Shown here: positions 45,801-58,600 of the stretch, in pieces
Numbering within the stretch: the first letter of the stretch is position 1
Layout: each line of letters starts with the position of its first letter
Assembly: GCA_963580285.1 (NCBI GenBank)
Contig: OY757020.1
Location: 99,203,497-99,267,496, forward strand
DNA from: Lucinisca nassula
Taxonomy: Eukaryota; Mollusca; Bivalvia; Lucinida; Lucinidae
DNA: 64,000 nt
Direction of reading: 5' to 3'
Program-made: the position numbers and the translations under genes
Notes under the pieces: generated by a model
The model's database searches: none
Told to the model about the DNA's origin: nothing
The model's input: only the letters and a program-made list of their open reading frames with translations

Positions 45801-48800
45801 TCGTCAATCAGAGGTGGGCGAAAACCGGAGTAACTGGCGAAAAACCACCTGCCATTACTTTGCAGATCTTGGCGTCTTGCATGTGACCCGAACCAAGCTC
45901 GAGCCTACAGCGGTGACAGGCCAAATGATTAAGAGTCAGCGCGCTTATCCACAAGGCCACAGAGGCCCACCCTATTTAAAAGTCACTTACACATTCGAAA
46001 CGGGGAGGCTCTTATCTTATTTAAAAGTCACATACACAATCGAAACGGGGAGGCTCTTATCGCCTTGTATTTCAAAATTAAGTATTTTAAGTTTTTGGTT
46101 TTAGGGCCCTTTCAAGATTAAATCACTCATAACGAGTCGATCGTCAATCAGAGGTGGGCGAAAACCGGAGTAACTGGCGAAAAACCACCTGCCATTACTT
46201 TGCAGATCTTGGCGTCTCGCATGTGACCCGAACCAAGCTCGAGCCTACAGCAGTGACAGGCCAAATGATTAAGAGTCAGCGCGCTTATCCACAAGGCCAC
46301 AGAGGCCCACCCTATTTAAAAGTCACTTACACATTCGAAACGGGGAGGCTCTTATCTTATTTAAAAGTCACATACACAATCGAAACGGGGAGGCTCTTAT
46401 TGCCTTGTGTTTCTTCTTTTACGGTGGCTCCGGACTGATATGGTCTTTGATTGTAGCTCCATATACGAGTAACAGTGCTGATAACATTCTTTACACTTAT
46501 TAATTAAGCAAGATTTAATCAGGAACGCAGGTCTACCGCGACAGAAGTAAGGGTGAGGATTATGGCCATGCAAAATAGATTTAAGCCCCCCACGGCGCTA
46601 TCGCTTCCTCAATCACCAAATAAAAATATCCATTATAACCGAGGATGACAGTACTGAGATAAGCTTGGGTAGTCGGAAAAGTTCGAGATACTTAACATAA
46701 ACAGATAAATTGCCAGTCAACTTTCACAAATGAATTGGGACTGAAAGACGATTTCATTTCTGAAAATTAAACAGTGCAACTATTTTCCTTTGCATTCTCA
46801 AAAGATGTATCAGGTTTTACTCTTTCATAAGAATTTCTGAACAGTACTCTTCTCGCTTTGATAATAGATGTATAAATTTAGCTGTATATAAAGGGATTTC
46901 CGGTGAAGAGTTTGAGCAAAAGGTTTTGTAATAGAGGGTTGTTTGTTTTGTGTTGAGACAGCAGTAACATGTAGAGATAAATAATTAAACATCTATTACA
47001 GATAGAGCAACTCCAACCCTCTCCACAAGATGAACATATAAATTTACAAATCGTCGGTCAAACAATCGAGAATACCCCGAAGAAAGTTAGGCGATATTCA
47101 AAAGAATCAAGTGCTCTTAGGAAAAGACAGTATGTACTTGGAGATATGACCAACCGGATGAAGGATTCTGGAACTTTAATGAAGATGGTAAAAAATGCCG
47201 CCAGCCAGTCCTTTGCCCAGTATCAGGTAAATTATTTATTAACATGTTTAAACGATACGCCGCTATTTTCGTAATATAACCCAACCCCAAACTTGACGTG
47301 GTTGCAACTTTCAGCTCCAATTTCTGTGGTAGTCTTCTTTAATAATACGGAAAGTAGAAGTAAAACAAAGACCAGGAATCGATACAATTAACTTACTCCC
47401 CCCACCAAAGACACCACAGGGAAAGAAACACAAACACGAAGCGACCAGACCATAATGGAAACCCAGACAGAGGAAGGCTAAAAGAACAGTTACTTTCCCA
47501 CAAAATGGCCTTATGGCCATCCAAAATAAAAAGACACGTGTAATACAGTAAGCACGAACAATAACATAAATAAACCGCCACAGAAGAACCGCCTTGGAAC
47601 GGTCAGTGGAAAGAATTCCACTGGGGGCTTAAATCGATTTTACGTGGCCACAATCCTCGCCCTACTTCTGTAGCGGTATAGACATTAATTTTGTTTAGTC
47701 CGCATGAAGGCTTCCCAACTCATCAATGTAACATCTCCGAGAATATACAAATCAAAAAACCACAGAGTCTGTATTTCTCCTGACTACTTTCGTGCTGCTT
47801 CACTTTTTCGACCATGAAGAATTTATTTCAAATTAAGGCATTGCGATATAGTCAAGATTGCACTAAATGGCTTCTGTCGGTTCAAGTTTTATTACATTTT
47901 ACGTTAATGTCATTTTTATCTTATGGAATGATTTTTGTGAATCGTCTCCCTCTCTATTCTAGGTAAGAAAGATAAAAGTTGTTTCTTTTTCTAGTTTACG
48001 GCTCAATTAACACTGTTATAGTACCATTCAGACGATTCTTGACACCCTAGTTGACTCCAAGTTAACTACATTCAGACATGGAGTTAACTCCTAGTCAACT
48101 CCATTTCCCGCTTTTGTTAACTAGGGAGTTAGCTTTAGTTAACTTCTAGTTGACTTGAAGTCTTAACAGTTATACAGTAGTACATATATGGATTAGAACA
48201 GGTGAATGAATATGTTACTTAATTTGTTATCTGTTTTTTTTTTATTTATTTATTTATTTTCATCATGCTGATGCAAATGGCATGGCAAAAAAAAAATGAA
48301 GAATGACAGGTTATATCCCATAATTTCAAAATGATCATTGTTAGCCCTTATCCCGCTGAATAAATTAATTTTACCATACCCATTTCTGGATATCAACCAT
48401 TCAAATCGTTAAAGGTTATGTATTCATTCAATTCACAAATTGGATGAAAAACAGTGTAGATCCTGACCAGATGAAACAGCCCCCGCCCATAGGGGCTTGA
48501 AGAAATATATGGGCTGCATGATGTTTCCACGCAGAGCTGAATCCGGCCCGCATACTAGTACTGGTAAACTGCTTAGAGGATCTAAGCCTGTACAGGAACT
48601 GTGGTGCGAGGCGGACCGTCCATGCTAATAAACCCTATTGGTTTCATTGGGCGACAGGGCTTGAGATGTCATTTCATTTCAATGTCGGGTAAAAGTCCCA
48701 CAAAATTGGAAGCAACGTCTCCAAAATGACCTTTACAGTGTTGACGGGGACGTTAAACCTCAAATCAAACAATCATTAACCGTCTGATCAGGATCTATGC

Positions 48801-49611
48801 TGTTTGCAAAGTTGTTTGTCATGTTCAGCGGGATAAGGGTTAATGAATTTCAGGTTATACTCCTGGATTTAAGTGCCCCGAAAATCCAGGTATGGACATT
48901 TTAGCCTCTCCAGAACAACAGCTCTGTTTATTTTCATTTGTTAAAATGAACTTCAATAAATCTCAGGTTCACACTGATAAGCCTCACTAATTGCCTAAGC
49001 ATATGGCAACTGAATATTCATTCATGAAAATTTCACTTTTGCAAACAGTGCAGGCCCAGATCAGACGCCGCAGAATGGGGCGTCTGATCAGGGCCTCCAC
49101 TGTTTGCTAAAAGTTCAGTCATTCCCCAAATATACCTTGATGAAAACACACCCCGACACCCTTAAACCTTGAAATGGAGCCCTGGTACATATAAGGAGGA
49201 AGATTCCATTTGGTACAAAAAAGGTTCGTACCAAATGAATCGTTCTCCCTACATATAGCCCGAGTTAACCTCAAAGTTCAAGGGTGACAGGGTGTGCCCT
49301 TCAAACTCCATTCGCAAAATGGCTTAACTTTTTGAAAACAGTGTAGGCCCTGAACAGACGCCCCTTTCTGTGGCGTCTGATCAGGGCCTGCACTGTTTGC
49401 CAACTGCCCGTTTTGGGGTTTCTGGTACAAAATGAACAGATGTGTATACCTTTACTAGGATAAACATTTCAGTCTGGTACTGCACTGTCTAATTTTAAAC
49501 CTCTAGCATGCTTGGCTGTAATTCGTAATTGCAGTAGTTTTTATTTCATTATTTATTTCCATGAAGTAGAAATATTTATGTTACTATTGTTATTAGTTAT
49601 TGTTATTGTTG

Positions 49612-49642
<31 letters not shown>

Positions 49643-52600
49643 AAGTAATAGTAGTAGTAGCAGTAATATTCACAGGTTTATTTATTGTTATTATTATTAA
49701 TATTAGTAGTAGTAGTGGTAATAATGTTTTGTTATTTTTTATGTTTATCTCAATTGAGTAGAAATCTTTATGTGACTATTGCTATTAGTAGTAGTGGTGG
49801 AAGTAGTAGATGTGACATTGACATTTATTTATTTATTTATTTTGTTTTTCAAGAACAAATTATACTATGTTGTAATATGTTAAAGGACCAATAACAAAAT
49901 TCATAAGTAATGCATAAGTGGATTATAATGATTAAACCCTTCTTATCAGAAGTCATTATCTGATTTTATCAGATGAATACCATCACCTTAACAGCCATAA
50001 TCCCCTGAGGTTCAAGTGGTCATTTATTGGTAGGTGATAAGAGAAATGGTTTGTGATATATGATATCCTGGAGTATTATCATTTTGATTGAGATCTAGCA
50101 AAGCAGATGAACTTAGAATCTTCGTTTGCCATAGAAAATATTTTTATCATTACAGTACATCACTAAGAAAACACACCTATTCAAATATATTGAAAATTTT
50201 ACCACCTAATAATAGACAAAAAATCAGATAATAAATCTGATTTTTATTTTTATATTTCTGGCCAAAACATACATTGTGGGAACTCGTTATAACCGCGTCA
50301 GTGAGGCGGTTCTAACGCGTACCCACAATCTATGTTTTTGGGCGAAAAAATAAAGAAAAATGAATGCGGGGAACTAGTTAGAATCGCCTCATTGAGACAG
50401 TTCTAATGAGTACCCATAACCTGTTCATGGCTTTAACATGGCTATTGGCTGTTGACTAGTTTTTTTTTTTTTATTTCTGCTTCAAACATTATTAAGTGGG
50501 AACTTATTAGAATCGCCTCATTGAGACAGCTCTAATAAGCATCCACAACCTGCTCATAACTTTAAACTGGCAATTATCACATATATTTTTTTTTTATTTC
50601 GGCTTCTGAAAAGGGAAGTGGGAATTTGAAAGAACCGCCTCATTGAGTCAGTTCTAACGAGTACCCACAACCTGTTTTGAACCATCTGCTGGTAATTTTA
50701 GAAGTCAAATTTTCAATTTTTCAAACAATATGGAACCTAATCAGACTGCTCCTCTTGGAGAAGTCCGATCAGGGTCCACACTGATTGACTATACGCATAA
50801 ATATGTTTGAAAAGTTTGAAAATATGTTTTGAAAAGTTTACCAAAAGAGCAGCAGACAACATAAACAAATGACAATTTCAGATGCAGTTTTTCATTATCC
50901 TGCTGAATAATTAACCCATAAGATGTCAATCACAGCAATTTTGTCTGCTTTGTCGTCTGCTTGTAACTTTGAAAGTCAATTTTGCAAACAATGTGGGACC
51001 TGATCAGACTGATTAGAGTCCACACAAATTACTTCACATATTGCATTCATTTAAAATTCGCAAACTGAATGACAGTGTAGATCCAGATCTGGATTTACAT
51101 TGTTTCATGTTTACATACCTGTGATATCTCCCGGATCATGCGGGAGGCTCCCGCATTTGAAGCATACCTCCCGCTCTCCCGTCCGGGAGACAGAATCTCC
51201 CGCATTTGCAATTTTCCTGTCCCCGATTTTTTTCAGAGCTACAATTTGCGGTAAACGGTAACAGACTTAAAATTTTCAATGCTGAAGGCAATTAACAAAT
51301 AAGCAAGAGAATATATCGGACACCTAACGGTAAACAACAACTTCTAAAAGCCGATAATCCTTTCTGTCTCAGCTGAGTGCACAGAATAAACATGATCTGG
51401 CTGCCAGTAAAGATTACATAAGCTGACGTAATTTCTGTACCTTTATCTCCTAAGAGACCGGTACATCTGCACTCAGTACTGAGTAGTAAAGTTGTTCAGA
51501 AGTTTTGTACGGTGACAGTAACAGTTCTATTTCACTTATATTTAGCCTAGATTTAATTGAAATTGTGCGTTTATTTTCCCATTTTTTTATCACTGTTTGT
51601 TCCTTTTATATCACTCTCCCATATGTCTTTTGTTTTCATATTTTATGTAAACTTAGAAATTTTGATTTTGAAAGTGGAAAATAGTTATTATTTACCAATC
51701 AATAACGAGTAATTACTAAAAGTCATGAAATCAACAGCAGATTTTCTTATTTGGAAATTGCTCCCCTTGAGTAAGCTGTGTACAAGTACTGTATTTAAAA
51801 AGATTTGTGACCGGGAACTTCATGTTAGTGAAATCTATTATTAGTATGCATTTATTTGCTCACCTGACCGAAGGTCATGGTGAGCTTTTGTGACTGTGAG
51901 ATGTCCGGCGTCGTCGTGCATCGTCCGTCGTGCGTCGTCCCCGGTAAACTTTTCTTGTGAACACACCAGAGGTCACAGTTTTGGGCCAATCATCATAAAA
52001 CTTGGTCAGAATGATCACCATGACAATATCTCGGTTAAGTTCGAATGTGGGTCATGTGGGGTCAAAAAGTAGGTCAGTAGGTCAAATCATATAAAAACTT
52101 TGTGAACATACTAGAGGCCACAGTTTTGGTCTGATCATCATTAAACTTGCTCAGTATTATCATCTTAACAATATCTCGGTCAAGTTCGAATATGGGTCAT
52201 GTCGGGTCAAAAAGTAGGTTAGTAGGTCAAATCATAGAGAAACCTTGTGAACACACTAGAGGCCACCGTTTTGGACCAAGCATCATCAATTTATCTCAGA
52301 ATGATCATCTTGACAATATCTCTGTCATGTCATAGAAAAACCTTGTGAACACACTAGAGGCCACAGTTTTAGTCTGATCATCATCAAACTTGCTAAGAAT
52401 GACCATCTTGACAATATCTAAGTAAATTTCGAAAATGGGTCATGTTTGGTCAAAATGTAGGTCAGTAGGTCAAACCATTGAAAAACCTTGTGAACACACT
52501 AGAGGCCACAGTTTTGGTCCAATCATCATTAATCTGAATGATCATCTTGACAATATCTCAGTCAAGTTTGAATATGGATCATGTTGGGTCAAAAAGTAGG

Positions 52601-55600
52601 TCAGTAGGTCAAATTGAAGAAAAACCTTGTCAACACACTAGAGGCCACAGATTTAATCTGATTTTCATCAACCTTGCTCAGAAAGCTCATCTTGACAATA
52701 TCTAAGTCAAGTTCGGCAAAAAGTAGGTCAGTTGGTCAAATCATTAATAAACCTTATGAACAAACTAGAGGCTACAGTTTTAGTCTGATCATCATCAAAC
52801 TTGCTCAGAATGATCTTCTTGACAATATCTCGGTTTAGTTTGAATATGGGTCATGTCGGGTCAAAAATTAGGTCAGTAGGTCAAATCATAGAAAAACGTT
52901 CTGAACACACTAGAGGCCACAATTTTAGTCGGATTATCATCAAACTTGCTCAGAATGATCATCTTGACAATATCTTGATCAAGTTTAAAAATCAAAAAGT
53001 AGATCATTAGGTTATTTTGTCCTAACTGTGGATCCGTTTAAGATAGAGTCTGCATATTTGGCATGTAGGTTCCTTGTGACAAGGGCTTCCACTCATACAA
53101 AAGTGACCTGTAACCTTGACGTGACCTTCTTTATCATCACTTTTGAACCATTTGAGATAGTGCCTTCATATTTGGAATGTTTGTTCTGTTTGACAAGGAC
53201 TTCCCACCCATACAAAAATTTTGACCTGTGACCTTGACCTTTGACCTACTTAATCATAACTTTTGAAGTATTTGGGATAGAGCCTTCATATTTGGCATGT
53301 ATGTTCCTTCTGACAAGGGTCTCCCACCCATACACACAATTTTACCTGCGACCTTGACCTACTTCACCATAACTTCTGAGCCATTTGAGATAGACCCTTC
53401 ATATATGGCATGTAGGCTCCTTGTGACAAGGGCTTCCCACACATACAACATTTTTGACCTGTGACCTTGACTTTTTTGTCATAACTTTTGAACCATTTAA
53501 ATTAACACAGAGCCTGCATAATTGGCATGTAGGTTCCTTGTGACAAGGTCTTCCCACTCATGCAAAAAATTTTGACCTTGACCTGTGACCTACTTAATCA
53601 TAACTTTTGAACCATTTGAGATGGAGCCTTCATATTTGGCATGTATATTCCTTGTGAGAGGGGCTTCCCACTTATACAAAAAAGTTTGACCTTGACCTAC
53701 TTTATCATAATTTTTGAACCATTTGAGATAGATCCTTCAAATTTGGCATGTATGCTCCTTCTGACAAGGCACCATACTATATTACCTGCCATTTAATTTT
53801 TTCAGTGTGGATCAGGTGAGCGATCCAGGGCATCATTATATCAAGGTTTGGATGTAACAAACTTTACATTTTAAACAAATTAAGACTCAGCATTTTTTTT
53901 CCTGGGATTCTCACTAATTTTTGGGGCCAACCTGAACAATTGTTATAAAATGGTATTAATTTCAGCATGGACTGCTTTACCTATACATGTATTTATGAAC
54001 AGGGTGTTCTGAGAAAGGCCAAAAAAGTTACCTGCACAGACTATATGAAGGAGTGTAAATAGTGCTAGAAGTAATGCTTATCATTGAAGAGAACTTTGTG
54101 CTTCGGGTCTGTTCAGTAGCAGTAAAACCCAGCACTGGATAAAGAGGAGGACTGGAAACATTTTAGGACATCTTTTCTAATCAAGTATTTCTACACTAAA
54201 GGATGTTGCGGGTACTTTCAACAATCAGGTGATTCTGTCAAATACCCACAACATCACATCAATGGACTTGTGGTCACAGCATTGTTTGTAAACAACCTGC
54301 AACTTGCTATTTTGAAATTAAACTTTACAAAATGTGTTCCTATCATTTTGATTAAGTAGTTTCAGTTCCTTTGTACATCTAAACCACAAAAATGACAAGA
54401 AAAAAACTTAAACATGCCGTCAGAAAGTCTCCCTCATTGGGACCCCAATCTCCCTCATCTGAGAAGCAAATCTCCCTCATGGTCAACATAAAATTATCAC
54501 AGGTATGTGTTTAGCAGAGTAAGGATTAATTAAATGACAGGGATCATACAGACATTGTCTATTCCCACATAAGGGGCCAATAAATATCTAATAGTAAATG
54601 TTGTTGCGTTTTATTTCTCATTTCCACATTTAACCCATATATGCCAAGCGACCATTTGTGGGACAGCGGTAAAAAGTTTAGACCAGATCGGATGCCCCGT
54701 CAACACTATTTATGTCATTTTGAAATGGACCACTCCAAACTTATAAAGTAGAAGATTCCACTGTCATATATGGGTTAAAGAAAGGTAATATCGAATATCA
54801 CAAGCTTGGGCACATACATGTAACTTAATACAACTTAATACTGTAGAAACTTATGCGTGGGCAGTGAAGAATCAGATCACGGTGTTTTTTTTTTTTTGTT
54901 TGTTTGTTTGTTTTACTTGAGATCTAACGTCCCTGTCAACACTATGTCATTTTGGAGACGCTGCTTCCAATTTTATGGGGCTATTACCAGACATTCAGAT
55001 GAAATGACACTTTACCTGGGCATGCTTAGTCCTTCTATATTTACATTAGAAAATTTGGCTCTGAAAATATTTTAGATATTCTAGAAAACAGATACAGTGG
55101 AGAAATCCTGAACTCAAAAGAAATATAGACAAGAGGGCCATGATGGCCCTGGATCGCTCACCTGACCCATATGATAGAGTTACAAGTGGGCCTCTGGGAG
55201 GGCCATTATTGACCCCAGGGCTACAATGTGCATAATGTTGAGGGAGGTCTAAAAAGGTGAAGCTTCATACCAAATATCAACAAAGCCTATAATTTGAACA
55301 ATCTTGGCAAAGGTCCACTAGATGAAGCTACACAACAAATATCAAAGACCTGGGCCTTGGGGTTTCAGAGACCATTTTTTAAAGATATTCCCTACATAGC
55401 CTATGTAAAACCAAATGGCCCCGGGGCGGGGACATTTTTGGCCTCAGAGCTATAATTTAAACAATCTTGATAGAGGTCCACTAGATGAAGCTTCACACCA
55501 AATATCAAAGACCTAGGTCTTGCTGTTTCAGAGAAGAAGATTTCCAAAGATTATCTCTATATATAAGTCTATGTAAAACCAAAGGGCCCCAGGGCAGGGG

Positions 55601-58600
55601 CTATAATTTGAACAATCTTGGTAGAGGTCCACTAGATGAAGCTCCATACCAAATATCAAAGACATGGGCCTTGTGGTTTCAGAGAAGAAGATTTTTAAAG
55701 ATTTACCTATATAAGTCTATGCAAAACCAAAGGGTCTTGGGGCGGGGGCATTTTTGGCCCCAGGACTATAAATTGAATAATCTTGATAGAGGTCCACTAG
55801 ATGAAATTTCACACCAAATATCAAAGACCTAGGCCTTGTGGTTTCACAGAAGAAGATTTTTAAAGATTTTCCCTATATAAGTCTATGTAAAACCAAAGGG
55901 CCCCCGAGACAGGGGCGATTTTGGTCTCAGGGCTATAATTTGAACAATATTGGTAGAGGTCCACTAGATGAAGCTTCATACCAAATATCAAAGACCAGGG
56001 CTATCTGGTTTCAGAGAAGAAGCTTTTTCAAGATTTTCCCTATATATAAGTCTATGTAATAACAAAGGGCCCTGGAGCGGGGGCATTTTTGGCCCCAGGG
56101 CTATAATTTGAACAATCTTGGTAGAGGTCCACAAGATTAAGCTTCATACCAAATGTCAAAGACCTAGGCCTTGTGGTTTCAGAGAAGAAGATTTTTAAAG
56201 ATTTTCCCTATATAAGTCTATGTAAAACCAAAGGGCCCCAAGGCTGGGGCATTTTTGGTCTCAGGGCTATAATTGAACAATTTTGGTAGAGGTCCACTAG
56301 ATGAAGCTTCATACCAAATATCAAAGACCTAGGCCTTGTGAATTCAGAGACAAAAATTTTTCAAGATTTTCCCCATATAAGTCTATGTAAAACCAAATGG
56401 CCCTGGAGCGGGAGCATTTTTGGCCCGTGGGCTATAATTTGAACAATCTTGATAGGGGTCCACTAGGTGAAGCTTCATACCAAATATCAAAGACCTGGGA
56501 CATGTTGTTTCAGAGAAGAATATTTTTTAAGATTTCCCTATATAAGCCTATGTAAAACCAAAGGGTCTCGGGCGTGTGCATTTTTGGCCCCAGAACTATA
56601 ATTTGAACAATCTTGGTAGGGGTCCACTAGGTATAGCTTCATACCAAATATCAAAGACCTGGGCCTTGCGGTTTCAGAGAAGATTTTTAAAGATTTTCCC
56701 TATATATGCCCATGTAAAACCAAAAGGCCCCGGGGCGGGGGCATTTTTGGCCCCAGCAATATAATTTGAACAATCTTGGTAGGGGTCCACTAGATGAAGC
56801 TTCATACCAAATATCAAAAACATGGCCCTAACGGTTTCAGAGAAGAAAATTTTTAAAGATTTTGCCTATATAAGCCTATGAAAAATCAAAGAGCCCCGTG
56901 GCGGGGGCATTTTTGGCCTCAGCACTATAATTTGAACAATCTTCGTAGGGGTCCACAAGATGAAGCCTCATACCAAATATCAAATACCTGGGCCTTGCGG
57001 TTTCAGAGAAGAAGATTTTTCAAGATTTTCCATATATAAGCCCATGTAAAACCAAAGGGCCCCCGAGCAGGGGCATTTTTGGCCCCAGGGCTATAATATG
57101 AACAATCTTGGTAGGGGTCCACTAGGTGAAGCTTCATACCAAATATCAAAGACCTAGGCCTTGCGGTTTCAGAGAAGAAGATTTTTAAAGATTTTTCCTA
57201 TTTAAGCCCATGTAAAACCAAAGGGCCCCGGGGCGGGGGCTTTTTTGGCCCCAGCACTATAATTTGAACAATCTTGGTAAGGGTCCCCTAGATGAGGCTT
57301 CATACCAAATATCAAAGACCTGGGCCTTACGGTTTCAGAGAAGAAGATTTTTAAAGCTCTTCCCTATACAAGCCCATGTAAAACCAAAGGGCCCTGGAGC
57401 AGGGGCATTTTTGGCCCCAGCACTATAATTTGAACAATCTTGGTCGGGGTCCACTAGATGAAGCTTCATACCAAATATCAAAGAACTGGGCTTTGCGGTT
57501 TCAGAGAAGAAGATTTTACAGATTTTCCCTATATAAGCCCATGTAAAACCAAAGGGCCCCAGAGCGGGGGCATTTTTGGCCCCAGCACTATAATTTGGAC
57601 AATCTTGGTAGAGTTCCACTAGATGAAGCTCCATACCAAATATCAAAGACCTGGGCCTTACGGTTTCAGAGAAGAAGATTTTTAAAGATTTTCCCTATAT
57701 AAGCCCATGTAAAACCAAAGGGCCCGGAGCGGGGGCATTTTTGGTCCCAGCACTATAATTTGAACAATCTTGGTAGGGGTCCACTAGATGAAGCTTCATA
57801 CCAAATATCAAAGACCTGGGCCTTGTGGTTTCAGAGAAGAAGATTTTTTAAGTTTTTGGTGAAAAAAAAATCTATTTTTGGCTCCTATGACCTAGATGTG
57901 CAACGGACCGGAACCATTTGAACAACTTTGAAAGGGGACCACCTAAGGATCATTCCTGTGAAGTTTGGTCAAAATCCGATCAGTGGTTTAGGAGGAGATG
58001 TCGTTTGAAGAAATTGTTTACGGACGCACGGACTGACGACGGACGACGGACGAAAAGTGATCCCAAAAGCTCACCTCGTCCATGATTTGACCTACTGACC
58101 TACATTTGACCCGACATGACCAATATTCAAATTTGACCGAGATATTGTCATGACAATCATTCTGAGCAAGTTTAATGATGATTGGACCATAACTGTGCCC
58201 TCTAGTGTGTTCACAAGGTTTTTCTATGATTTGACCTACTGACCTACTTTTTGACCCAACATGACCCATATTCAAACTTGACTGAGATATTGTCAGGATG
58301 ATTATTCTGAGCAAGTTTGATGATGATTGGACCATAACTGTGCCCTCTAGAGTGTTCACAAGGTTTTTCTATGAATTGACCTACTGACCTACTTTTTGAC
58401 CCGACATGACCCATATTCAAACTTGACCGAGATATTGTCACAATGATCATTCTGAGCAAGTTTGATGATAATTGAACCATAACTGTGCCCTCTAGAGTGT
58501 TCACAAGGACTATCTATGGTTTGACCTACTGACCTACTTTTTGACCCTACATGATCCATATTCGAACCTGACCGAGATATTGTCATGATAATTATTCTGA

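Noticed and set aside
45814..46438. Paired ORFs starting MGENRSNWRKTTCH
   Set aside because: Both lie in duplicated minus-orientation SINE-A copies.
47117..47581. Antisense ORFs over exon 11 and repeat R
   Set aside because: They shadow the sense exon and a dispersed repeat.
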